From Agrocybe praecox (Eukaryota > Basidiomycota > Agaricomycetes > Agaricales > Agrocybaceae), in contig OZ024846.1 of assembly GCA_964017145.1 (NCBI GenBank), forward strand, positions 248,001 through 312,000: DNA of 64,000 nt. Reading direction: 5' to 3'. Shown here in pieces: positions 35,287 to 46,459 of this stretch; position 1 is the first letter of the stretch; every line of letters starts with the position of its first letter. A program made the translations under genes and the position numbers. The notes under the pieces were generated by a model that saw nothing but the letters and a program-made list of their open reading frames with translations, had not been told where the DNA came from and did not search any database.

Positions 35287-38200
35287 GATTGAGTAGGATG
35301 AAAACCGAGGAAAGGTTCGAGATACATACAAGTCGCATCTGGATATTATATACGAGGAAGAGGTGTGAACGGTGAAGTCAATCTGCCAGTGCATGGATCT
35401 AATGAAGGATCTGGGAAATCTCTGGTTGCAGAACAAAAAAGAAAGGAACTCTTCCGGACGGCGTATATTTTCGGCCAAGCTGGGCCCGATTTTCTTTTGT
35501 TTTATCAGTTTTCGGAACTGGACAAGGGAATTTCAGCCACCTGGCCCAGTGCGGTCGGGAGTTTTGCTGCTTTGGGATGGCTGCACAGCTTTTCTTGCCT
35601 TTTGTCTTCGGGGTTAACTTACCCACGCCCTGCCAGCAAGTGGATAAAAATGAACGGCATCCCGGACTTCTGCCCCAATCAGTGAAAGACAATTGTCGAG
35701 TACCATCATGTGCTACGCCAGAACAAAAAGGCGCAGAGTGTGGGAACTTGGCCCGCGATTCCTAACGAGGACTGAAAGACAATTAGAAGGAGCGTCGGTG
35801 CGCTTAGATTAATTTCCTGATGACAGAGACAAAAAGACCAGTGAGATAACCATTGCGCCCACGACAGCAAGGTGGCGCTTCTCGTTCAAAGCGGGATCTT
35901 GAAAGAAAGTAATGTACCCTACTTTTTTATATTGCAAACTACTAATAACTGCTATCTCAATCCCCAACGGTGATGTGTTTGCTGGCAAGAAGGTCTGGGT
36001 GCTCTTTAGCTGCTTTGATAATTCGAATCATCATCGATGTGGGGGAAGCATTCTTGAACTGGTACACGCACGAAGCGTGTCGGTGCGGTGAATAATATCC
36101 CTCTTTTTTGGCACGTTGAATTACTCCTGTGAAACATTCGTTTATTTTAGGCGAGTTACTACTCGAGGAGTCAGGGACGTCGGGCAACATTGAAAGCTGA
36201 GCTCAAGCGGTGACCGGGACCGGTTACCCCAGGCCCGCCCCAGGTTGAAAGAGTTGCAATCTAGTCGCATCCCGGAGGCTATGCACAGTCTGGTATTTTC
36301 CACAATCGTACTTGTATGCTGAATCTCACTTATGCTCAACATGAACCCACTCGGTTCCTTATGTTTTGGGCTCTAGCAACCTTATCGTCTCTGCCGCCAT
36401 GATCGATGGATAATCAACGATGATTTTGTCCTTTTCGAGAGCTTTCGTTGAACTGTTCGATGAAAAAAGCACAGGCACGACTTGATACCATATTATCTAG
36501 TGCTTCACTCAATTCATCGCTGTCATCGATAAATTTGGCCTCTTTCATGATGGTTCCGACTCGTCACCGGAGAGCGATCGGGGGCGAAGTTCGAGTTCGA
36601 ATACTAATATAACATAATGCCACCACCGTTACTATTCAATCCGGCGATTCTGGCCTCCGGTACTATGTCATGCCCGTGTAAGTGATGAGACAAATCCGAG
36701 CATCTGCTAATTTACTATATTCAAAAAACCTAGACGCCCATGACCGCTTGCTATTTATCCCTATAAAGAAGCCTCACAAAGTATAAGTGCTTTGATACCC
36801 GGGTACTGACTCTGTTGACACATTCAAAGAACTTGAATTTCGTATTATATGCCGTGGGTGCTCTGACTCTATGATAATCATATACGCCGTTCAACACCGC
36901 TTCTCAACTTCTTCGTCCTGTCACCATATTCTGTAGAATGGGTTTGTACAGCGGTTCGGATTCTCAATCGATCATGGACTCTTCCGTACCTTTTGGTGAG
37001 ATTCTTGGGTCTTGACCTATCTATGTTATCACCGGTGAAAAAGGAGAAAGGACATTCAATTTGGGTCTATTCTGTTCGCACTGAGGCTTATGTACCTCGG
37101 GTCTCCGAGAGGTTCTCGCTATCTTAATCTCCGCTTAAAATAAACACCTTATTTGTTTATCCACCAATGTAGGTGAATCTAACTAAAAAGTAGAATTACA
37201 CCCACCAATGCGCATTCAAACACCAGTAGCTCGGAGATGTACTGTCATATGGCCAACGATAACCATTTGTTGCGTCCATCGAATCCGGTCTGCGGCACGC
37301 ATCGGCACAGCTCCCGGCAAGACCTTCGGCATTCAGTCGTCTGAAGTTCCAAACACAAATCCTTACCTTCAAGTTATTTAGGTCATTGATCCTTTCTTTG
37401 CAGCCCTTTACTATCAAGCCTAGCAGATCAATGCTCATTATATATTCCTGTCTAATATCACCGCTTATATGCCACGAGAAGTCTTGATCCAATTACCTGC
37501 GGTGTGAATCTCCGACCCGAACGCTAACACTTTTTTTCTCATTGCCCATACACACGCCGGAAGTCCCGCCGCCTTATTCTGTCTATAGTTTGGCCTGCAA
37601 TGTGCTATCCTTTTACCCTCGTCAAAATCAAAACTTCAGGTTCCATCGCCACTATAGGGCACAAGGAACTCCTGAATATTGCGATTCGTTTCAAGGTACG
37701 GGCGCTTTCTTAAGCGCCTACGGCGATATCTCAGAGAATAAATGCAGGAGACGAGTTACCGGGAGATATATAGGCCCAAAACATCTCATCACGAAAGACA
37801 GAAGGTCTCCACAAGGAGACCTAAAACGTACTACAGGAATCCACGAATGTCGCGTTTTGCCTCGTTGCAACACATGTCCATCAACTGAGGTTGCATGGTG
37901 TTGGACCTACAGTGACTGATTAGCTCAGCTCCACACCGTAAGATGACATCCAAATAGCTACGTTTGGTAAAATATAATGGGCCAGAACTTTTACTAGTAT
38001 CCTGATTGGGACTGATCCTATATATGGCCTGCAATTAATATTCCTCATGTATCCCGGAATTCTATAGTACATACCAGCGTATACAAAATTATATTTGGAG
38101 CAAGTACGAATGCGACATCTTATTGGGACCACAGTCAATCAATAGGACGCTCAATTTGCCCTTGTTCTCTACTAGTTACGATTTTTCCACTAAACCTCCG

Positions 38201-38785
38201 GTCTCATTAGCGCGAATCTCTTTAAGGTCGGATCCAAGAGCAGTGGTTCTGAGTCGTATACTCATAATCTCAATTGATAGTCCTGCTAAGTAGTCCAAAT
38301 GAAATTAGTCTATAGATATGTATAAATTTATCTCATGGGCGCCATCTGGAGCACTCAAACTTCCTTTCCAATACCCATTCACTCACGGCAAGGCGATCGC
38401 GATCACCTTCTGTCATGCTCCTTATGCCCATTTTGGAAATACGACGCGCCGATGGCATTTTCCCTGTCAGGAAGGAAATTAAGCGGGTAGTCAGGATGCA
38501 ATACGTACAATGTCGATCAAATGATATGAAACGGAGTAAAATAGGCGCCTAGGCGCTAGCTACGTTATGAAATGTTTCAAGTGTTCAAGTGCGGATGATG
38601 AGGCCTTCCGGTTCGTTTTGATCTGTCGGTGCGATTAGAAGGGAGAATTGAGCCAAGGTTTTGTTATTAGAAAGGATCGAAAAGTCGTCATACTTTATAG
38701 CTTACGCTAGGCCATATCCGCACGACCGCATGATTTATCCACGTCCAAATGTAGACTGCACCATAGGACCTAGCTAGGTATTATA
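35287..38785. other. Long intergenic region, no recognised gene
   Basis: 3.5 kb with no family I can name. Only short ORFs occur; the best is a minus-strand frame at 35957-36190, listed separately. There are no terminal repeats or tandem arrays that I could detect. Confidence 0.45.
35957..36190 (-). CDS. Unassigned short ORF
   Basis: A 77-codon minus-strand frame ending in K-H-I-T-V-G-D. It has a plausible amino-acid mix (Q-R-A-K-K-E-G-Y-Y-S-P-H-R-H) but no motif I recognise. No introns extend it convincingly upstream. It could be the terminal exon of an unrecognised or decayed gene. Confidence 0.2.
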   Translation of the reverse strand: MLPDVPDSSSSNSPKINECFTGVIQRAKKEGYYSPHRHASCVYQFKNASPTSMMIRIIKAAKEHPDLLASKHITVGD

Positions 38786-40111
38786 CTAAAAATCCAGTTC
38801 TTTCAAAATCGCTTCTGTTGTATCATACAACTCCGTCGCCAACTTGTCGTTTTGGGCGCTCTTTGAAGGAGCAACCACCTGCGCAACCGGAACCAAATAT
38901 GCCCCTTTATATTTCTCTTTCTCCTGGCGTACCTCTGGAGACGCAGCGGCAAAGGCTGGGGTAAGTGCAGCGTCTGACGCAGCAGCGAAGAAAAGACGGC
39001 CAATGAGCTTGAACAAACTGCCGATATATGGGATGTTCCCTAGGAAGTTGCTCGAGCCGGGTGTGTGCACTGCTCCTGGGTGAAGGGATATACAGAGGAT
39101 ATCGGTTCCTTCTGCATCGAATCGCTTCTGGAGCTCCTTGGCATGGAGGATGTTCGCAAGTTTGGAATGTCCTGGACGAAAGAGATATATCAGTAATTCA
39201 CGAAATTTGTCTCATGTTCTGAGGGCAAACCTCACCATATGCACGGAAACCACTCCGGAACGAGTCGCCGAAGTCTTTGTTTACGTCGGCCTTGGTACTA
39301 TATGAAGTGATTTCAACCTCTGTGTGCGCTCCAGACGAAATCTAGATCAATGTAGGTGTGAGTAATTGTTTGTGTGGGACACTAATAGAACCACAAACGT
39401 TGACAATGCGCACGTCTGCGCCATCTTCTTTGGAAGTAGTTTTCATCAAAGGTATAAGCGTCTTTGTGAAGACGAACGGGCTGATATGGCTATGATACAA
39501 CACAGTCAAAAAAACTCTGTGTCCATGAACTAAGCACTGACTTCGTAACCATCATATCTGAAAGACCATTTTCGTCGGATTTAAGTGTCCCTACGGAGCT
39601 ACGACACGCAACTCGCATTTCAATCACTTACCCAGAGGGCGAGGGAGGAATCTTACATTGCAGCATTATTTACTGGTAAGAGAGTTCAGAGAACAATGTC
39701 GAGTACAATAGTAAACGAACTCACCCAGAATATCGAGTCTTTTCTCGATCTTCAGAAACTCTTCGGCAGACGCCTTCGCCTTTTCAGGATGGGAAAGGTC
39801 AAGATTTAACCACTCTATGTGTCCATCCGCTATTCCATCCGCCTCTAGTTGTTTTATCGCGTCCAATGACTTCTGCTTGTTACGTGCTGCCATATAGACT
39901 TTGGCCCCTTTCTTTGCGAGAAGTTGGACAATTGCATATCCTAGGCCTCCGCTACAGCGTGTCATTGTCAGCAGGCATCACCGCTTTCGGGTTGGAGAGT
40001 CGAAATAGTAAATATGTCTTCTCAGTGGCACACATACCTGGAACCAGTCACAATAACAACCTTGCCGTGAAGGTCATTAAGACCCTCAAGAGTTACGGTA
40101 TTACCAGGCAT
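38786..40111 (-). CDS. Short-chain dehydrogenase/reductase (SDR), copy 1
   Basis: Exons (minus): 40111-40038, 39951-39725, 39672-39657, 39598-39542, 39489-39399, 39341-39236, 39171-38786; 318 residues. The Rossmann NAD(P)-binding motif T-G-S-S-G-G-L-G (22-29) is rebuilt across intron 1, followed by L-V-N-N-A-A, a catalytic Ser in V-N-I-S-S-G, and Y-G-H-S-K (Y190, K194). This is a classical SDR layout, similar to fungal retinol-dehydrogenase/WW-oxidoreductase-like enzymes. Substrate unknown. Exon 3 is only 16 nt. The exon 5 donor is GTTTGT, chosen because it gives the conserved R-I-V-N-I-S-S. Copy 2 at 41032 shares the internal exon lengths. Confidence 0.85.
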
Positions 40112-41031
40112 TTTGGGGGGAAAGTTGTCTTCAAGATTTCTTACATATATGTTTCGTATGTTTTGATGACTCAGACCAATGCAGTAGGGGGCCGCCAAAC
40201 CCGCATGGTTGAGAGCTGGAGTTGCTGACCAATCCAGTCAAGGAGAGCTTATTAATAGAACCAGAATCAATAATAACGACATCTTAACATTCAGGAAGCA
40301 TAACTCCACTGCTACCTTCTACGGGACTATGGTGTACCGGTCAGAATGTGGGTGATTGGTGAAATTGCATAGTACCAGTATGTACTAAGGTGAACTCAAG
40401 GCGAACGCTTGAACTTCAAAATACTGTAGAGGCTCATCATCCAATATCATTCAGTTAACTGCCATCGTGACAGCACCGGAGACTGCTCTTTCTCGAGCCA
40501 AGTTTTGAGCCTGCTGTGGGACTCCTAAGTTCTTGATTTGGATACTCATTTATTTCTTCGGCGCTAATAATTAGAGAGGCTTCGGCGAAACATCTGCCAC
40601 CGGTATTGTTTGCAACTAAGCCATCACACCCACCATAGGAACTCACGGCACCATCGGGCGCGTTATACGATTTCGAAAATGTCATAAAAATATCTGGGTT
40701 TGTTTTTCCGCATTTTTTACTAGTTCGTAATCTCTTGATCGCTTCACCAAAGTTATCTCCAGTCGGGATTCATATTGGATTTATACAATACTGTCCCTTG
40801 GACAGCAAAGTTGGGAATGTTCAATAATTTTTCCAGAAAACATACGAGACTCTCGTCTGTGAATGTGACAATCGCTGATCGTCCTGCAGGACTTGGTCTT
40901 GCCAGCGCGTGGCCAAAATGAAGCGCATCAACAGAATTTCCGAGTACGGAGAGGACCAAGAACGGGCGTACATTTTATAATCGTAGTCATGATTAACTAA
41001 GTAAATACTCCGGTGTCTTCATTTTTCAAGT
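40112..41031. other. Spacer between the tandem SDR genes
   Basis: 920 bp holding the promoter of SDR copy 1 and a possible gene relic (see the entry at 40753-40988). Nothing else was recognised. Confidence 0.5.
40753..40988 (-). pseudogene. Possible RRM-like gene fragment
   Basis: A minus-strand frame reads V-L-G-N-S-V-D, then F-G-H-A-L, G-R-S-A-I-V-T-F-T-D-E-S and P-N-F-A-V-Q-G-T-V-L. This is reminiscent of an RNA-recognition-motif fold (a beta strand, a V-x-F strand and a loop before a final strand). It ends at a stop after D-W-R, and a second open piece lies at 40685-40455. No clean splice joins them. Weak evidence; it may be coincidence. Confidence 0.22.
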
Positions 41032-42386
41032 TTAAGCAGCACCAATCTCTTTTAACACCGCTTCAGTGGTTTCCCACAACTCCATCGCCAACCGCTCATC
41101 TTCCGCGTACTTGTTAGCTTTCCCAACCTTTGCAACCGGAATCATATAGGCCCCTGCATAGAGTTCCTTATTCTGTTTCACTTCCGGACACGCAGCAGCG
41201 AACACACTGGTGTAAGCACCTTGTCGCTTTGGCACAAAGATCCAGGGACCGATTATCGTCGTAAACCAGCTAATGTATGGGATAACTTTGAAGAACCGGA
41301 GTGTTCCTGGCGTAGTCACAGCCCCGGGGTGGACCGCAATGCATATTATGGGTACGTTCTCGGCGTCAAGACGTCGTTGCAGTTCTTTCATGTGTAGAAC
41401 ATTTGCGAGCTTACTTATTCCTTTCGGTTCGAAGTCAATTTTAATGGAATCGTGTGGAAAGGACTAGACGCTCACCGTATGTTTTGATCTGTTGTAATAA
41501 CGAATTGCCGTATTGCTTATTCAAGGATTCCTTTCCTACGAACGAGTCTACCTCAACTTGTAGAAAGGCAGCGGACGTGAGCTAATCAGTGTACCATGTG
41601 AGCTTACTATATTACGTATACCAAGGAAAATCTGAGGTCGATACGTACGTTGATGACCCGAACGTCAGATCCTTCTTCCTTCGATGTTTCTTTCATCATG
41701 GGCAATAATGTCTGGGTGAACGCGAAGTGACTTATATGACTACCAGAAAAGTGCGAGGCTGGTGGGTGCCAATAGGCAATAGAAGAATAGAAGAACGTAC
41801 TTGATTACCATAACATCAAGTAGACCGTCATCGTTGATATTGAACGGTCCAAGGCCGCTGCTCATCGCGTTAAAATCAAGCAATATGGGTAACGCATGCC
41901 CTTGAGCAACTCACATGGCAGCATTATTGACTAAAACAATATATTAATAAACTTCACCCGCCGAATGCAGCAGCGCAACCCACCAACAATATCCAGTCTC
42001 TTTTCCCTCTTTAAGAATTCCTCCGCCGATTTCTTCGCCTTTCTCGGGTCAGAAAGGTCCAGCTGGAGCCACTCTATACGACCGTCCTCTATGCCCTCTT
42101 CCTCGAGCTGCTTGATAGCATCAAGCGCTTTCTGTTCATTCCTTACGGCCATATATATCTTGGCTCCCTTGCGCGCGAGAAACTGGATTGTCGAGTACCC
42201 TATTCCTGTACTATTCGAAAACATGCACAGAAGTACGTTAATCAATAACATGACACGTGCGCAAACAGAAAAGAACAGAAACACCTACTTGGACCCAGTA
42301 ACAATCACGACTTTCCCATGAAGGTCTGATAAATCATCCTCGGTGACATGGCTGCGACTTTTGGAATCAGATGAAAACCAGAACAT
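41032..42386 (-). CDS. Short-chain dehydrogenase/reductase (SDR), copy 2
   Basis: Exons (minus): 42386-42289, 42210-41984, 41930-41915, 41857-41801, 41739-41649, 41581-41476, 41420-41032; 327 residues. Motifs: T-G-S-N-T-G-I-G (30-37), V-V-N-N-A-A and Y-G-I-S-K (Y198, K202). The catalytic Ser region reads V-I-N-L-T-S-A-A. Exon lengths 227, 16, 57, 91 and 106 nt equal those of copy 1, proving a tandem duplication with retained introns. The N-terminus is longer and Ser-rich (M-F-W-F-S-S-D-S-K). Protein divergence from copy 1 is considerable, so the two may have different substrates. Confidence 0.85.
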
Positions 42387-43456
42387 ATTGGAGTTACAAG
42401 TATAAATAAAGATGATAAGCCAGATTCAAGACAGGAGGATAAGGAAAATCGAGTCCTGGGAAGAACGTTGATGAGCTCGAGACTCGAATGGCCGTGCCAA
42501 AACGCAACCACTCTATAACACGAAGCTCGAAGTGCGAGGAGTCTTGTTGAGGCCGTCCAACAGAGCGACACCGTAGGTCGAAAGTCGATAGGCAAAGATG
42601 GTATTGAGGACGAGAATTGAAATTGAAAGCTAGACACAGGCGAGAAACGCGAAGATTTGAACGAGACTCGACGCGCGGGTACGAAGTGGGCACGAAATTG
42701 CTTGTTATTTCTTCCAGCTACTTGAGTTGTATATATGAGAGCTACGAGCTCCTATCTGTACTGTAACTAGCAACGAAAACGGTGTTTAGCTTGCTCAAGA
42801 ACTGAAAAAGGATAAAAAGGATACAAATTGAGCTTTTGGTATGCAAAATCAGGCGAGAAATAATGAAAAAAGAAGAGAACCGAGCGTGAATCCAATCTTG
42901 TAGCGCAAGGGTTGTGGAGTAAAGGGGAAATATGAGCCTCGAAGTTGTTCGTTGTTGAGTTCGAGATCCGCTCAGAGCACTGCCACGCTCATTAACGTGG
43001 TGAATATTTAGGCTTTCGTTCAAATTCGTTGTCATCATCAATAAGGGGTGGGAAAGTCGAAAGCGGCATAAAAATAGATATTTGAAGTATTTATGTGTGC
43101 GCTCGTATTACCCCGATTATTCCAACAATATGGTCGTGGGCGCAGAGCTAAATAGCGTAATCATTGTCTGCTGGTGCCAGTCGCTGCAGACTGTGTGCTG
43201 TCATCGTTATATACAGAAGAAAATTAGAGAGTACGTGTATTCTTTTCGCTTACATACAGCAATCATGATAATATCCCAAAGTGATGGAAACGGTATACTT
43301 ACACATGCCTTGTTCAAACTTCAAGCTCTGACTGATGGGATCATGTACTAGAAAATGGTGATCTCCGTGTTTGTACAACTTTTACTATAGGTATTTTGGT
43401 GTAACTGCCTCTCCGGTTCCCGTTGCATAAAATTCTAGGTAAGGTAATTCTATCTT
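42387..43456. other. Intergenic, no gene seen
   Basis: 1.07 kb between the SDR pair promoter and the 3' end of the fourth DUF6533 gene. Open minus-strand frames here are short and Ser/Arg- or Leu-rich, without family features. Confidence 0.5.
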
Positions 43457-44651
43457 CTACGCAAGATATATTGTCCGTGAATGAGATCTCGAATCGTACC
43501 ACACAGAGGTGGCGTGATTAATAGTGCTAAAGGAAGTTATATCCTCATTTCGTAAGCTACGCTGAAGTTCACGCAGATTGAGGACCATTCGGCTTGAGAT
43601 TATACAAGGAAAAACAATAGCAAATCCTAGAGGTGCTTCCGTGAGTTTAATCTGTATAGGGTAGATATCAGTTTGTAGCCAACGCAAGGATAATAATGGA
43701 AATTTTACCCCAAAAAACAGCCACAAGAACATGCACGCCAAATATGTCAACAACATTCTACAATTGAAGACATGCGTGAGTTGAACGAGCTCCTAACTAA
43801 AGGGAAACCACCCACGCGATGAAGTATACGGCCGAGTCTCTAAAAAAGACATCGATCATTAGCTTTCCATTCCCCATGAAAGCGGAAGTCTTTAGTCCTC
43901 TTCGTAGACTCAAGGATTTGACGATGGCGAGGGTCGATAAGAACATGTCAAATGCCATGGTGGGAATCCAGAACGCAAAATATCCACTGGGCGTACTTTT
44001 GGTTGTGAAAGAACAAAATCTCCCTGACCCAGGGACCGGTAAGGATAAACCTGCGCGATAAACATATATATATATATAGACTCCTATGTAAGGTATGAAA
44101 TCTCCGCACCGTGTAACTGGGAAAGAATACCTCCCATTATCACTGCCGATGTGACAATTGTAATGGGAAACAGGATCCACATTGACGTCAAGATGTACTT
44201 GCTCCTGCTATATAGTGCATAAATTCGGAGCTGTAAAATTCCTAAGAGATGCAGATCGACTCCCAAGTCAGAATGCATTGCATATGTCATGAAAAATAAC
44301 TATACCCTGCGTCACTATGGTGAATCCTATACATGTCCATCCTTGCCAGCGATATAGTTGTGTACCTTGTCAAGCTTTCTTCAGCCCGCAGACTTAGTTG
44401 GTATACAGGTGTGACTCACAGCTATTTGAAAGGAGCGTGTGATAAGGACAGGAATGAATTATGTAAACGGGGGAAATAATCATCGCGCCGCTTACAACTG
44501 GAATAAAGTGATGATTATCAGTCAATAATTCATCCAGCTAGAATATGGGCGCTTACAGAATCGGTCATGGTAGGTGAGAACATGGCTTATGCTGTTTTAA
44601 GTAATCTTATCGCGTAATAGACGACCTGTACACTCACAATACAAATCGAAT
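43457..44651 (-). CDS. DUF6533 seven-helix membrane protein (divergent, 5' end unresolved)
   Basis: Resolved exons (minus): 44651-44638, 44591-44557, 44497-44420, 44365-44306, 44241-44110, 44050-43816, 43757-43709, 43651-43457. Together they read I-R-F-V-F, then W-T-C-I-G-F-T-I-V-T-Q-G-I-L-Q-L-R-I-Y-A-L-Y-S-R-S-K, F-W-I-P-T-M-A-F-D-M-F, F-F-R-D-S-A-V-Y-F-I-A and F-P-C-I-I-S-S-R-M-V-L-N-L-R-E. These are the DUF6533 landmarks, closer to the family consensus than in the triplicated genes. The first exon(s), which should encode helix 1 and the D-Y-x-x-T motif, were not found, so this is either a partial model or a 5'-truncated gene. The sequence is very different from copies A-C, so it is an old paralogue. 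Confidence 0.7.
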
Positions 44652-46459
44652 CTAAAAGAAGAGTAAACATTGAGCTAACACACTGTGAGGTTGATATCGC
44701 TTGAACCCACACTGCTCCTACCAGCGCAGAATATCGGCACTATGTTAATGTTATTTGAATTGGTACGTGCGTATATATATGTGTCACTACCCACAATAAA
44801 AAAGAGGAACCCTCCCAGTGATAAAGGTCCGTGCTTGAATCGATGTCAGAGGTGTAACTGTTATGGTAGTCGAGACGTTGTACGCACCCATAGCAGCGAT
44901 ATCTATATATAAACACATTTTCCCTAGGTAATGAGCCCCCTCCTGGCCGTCATAGTACTATAACAACGAACCTCCCGGTCAATCGTAAGGACTGTGCATA
45001 ATCAGCATACACGAGTATTCACTTATACACATAGAAAAACTCACAATAATCGAAAAATAGTATGCATGCCGCTGACACTGGATTGCAACGTTCACTTAAA
45101 TGTTAGGAAGCTGCTAAGATATCCGCAGGAGATGAATCCACATACAATGCGCGTAGCGGGAACCTTGGACATCTAGGTATAGATCGACTGTTGACATCGA
45201 ATTTTGTAGGGGACTTGGTATGGACATATGGTAAGGCTAATGTGATGCTATAGCGCGGCAGGTATATATAATTCTATTCGCTTCCAAATCTGACTTATTT
45301 GATAGTCAAACATAGCCCATGGCGGTTGCATTGCCGAACTGATCCAGCAAGTAGCACTACTACTACGAGGAGCAACCATTGTCCATTGTCCATCTCTTTC
45401 TATATTAGATTGCCTCGTGGGCCGAGATATAAAAACGTGCAGTGCCTTCCGAGCTTGCCGAGTGATATAAATTGATCCATAACTGATGTTCAGGACTAAA
45501 GTACTGAAGACTCCCCTAGACTCCCGTATGACCTGGCTACGAATCTCATCAAAATGGGATCATTTGATGACGCATCGCCTTGCTGGAACGGAATCTGACA
45601 TCCATCTCGAACAGAGGTGAGGACGATCTAAAGTCAATATTGCATCCGATCTCCGGCTCTGGTTGCTTACCTCGGCGTTAGCTCAAGATAACCGTTGTTT
45701 AACATAAGTGAAAGTAAGTCCTAACTATTACTGTAATATACTTTGAATAAAGGGGCCGATCGCTCGAAATATGGGGGAAAGATTGAATAATCTCCTTGTC
45801 GGATTGTTACTCAGAAGGTTTGTCCCATGAACCATTCACCAGACCATAATCAAAACATTGCCTTTTCTCCGGTAAGTTTTCTCAAGACTGCTGACTTGAT
45901 CGCACCCACAGCCAATGTTTGATTGATATTTGAGGTATGCTATCTTTATAGTAATACGATGGAAGGAAGGTCTGAAAATGAATTTGCTTACGAATGTCTA
46001 CCACAGGTTCCTTATGAGACTCCTTACTTTCCCCTATCACCCTCTTCCCTGAAATCTGCAAGCTTGCCCGTCTTCGAGGGACTTCAGTTTGAGCAGGCCG
46101 AACACGATGAGCAACCTATTATGGCAATATATGCAGAGATATATAGTTAAGATATTTATCAAAGCCACACGAAGTATCTCTATGGAACTCTTGTTTTTTC
46201 TAACTAATCATAACTTGAGAGGTAAGATATCTTAGATATCATGACGCAAAAAGGAGAATAAGGAACGGAACAAGATGGGGTATAAATAAAAATGCTGAAA
46301 TATATGATGAAATGGGATTGATTGGATACGAATGAAATCTAAAACGGCTATAGGTAGATAGAAAATAAGATGGGTTATGATGGAAGGGAGACCGCGAAGA
46401 TGATAAGTGCTTACTCACCCCATCTAGATTCTTTCAGAAATTATACCTCCTGTATCGAC
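44652..46459. other. Intergenic region
   Basis: 1.8 kb upstream of the fourth DUF6533 gene and downstream of the IDO gene. It should contain the missing first exon(s) of the DUF6533 gene. A short ORF at 45959-46150 is listed separately. Confidence 0.45.
45959..46150 (+). CDS. Unassigned 63-residue ORF
   Basis: An ATG-initiated frame beginning M-E-G-R-S-E-N-E-F, with Pro/Tyr-rich P-Y-E-T-P-Y-F-P-L-S-P and an acidic end. There is no signal peptide, no CaaX box and no known family. It could be the last exon of an unseen gene or a chance ORF. Confidence 0.2.
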   Translation: MEGRSENEFAYECLPQVPYETPYFPLSPSSLKSASLPVFEGLQFEQAEHDEQPIMAIYAEIYS

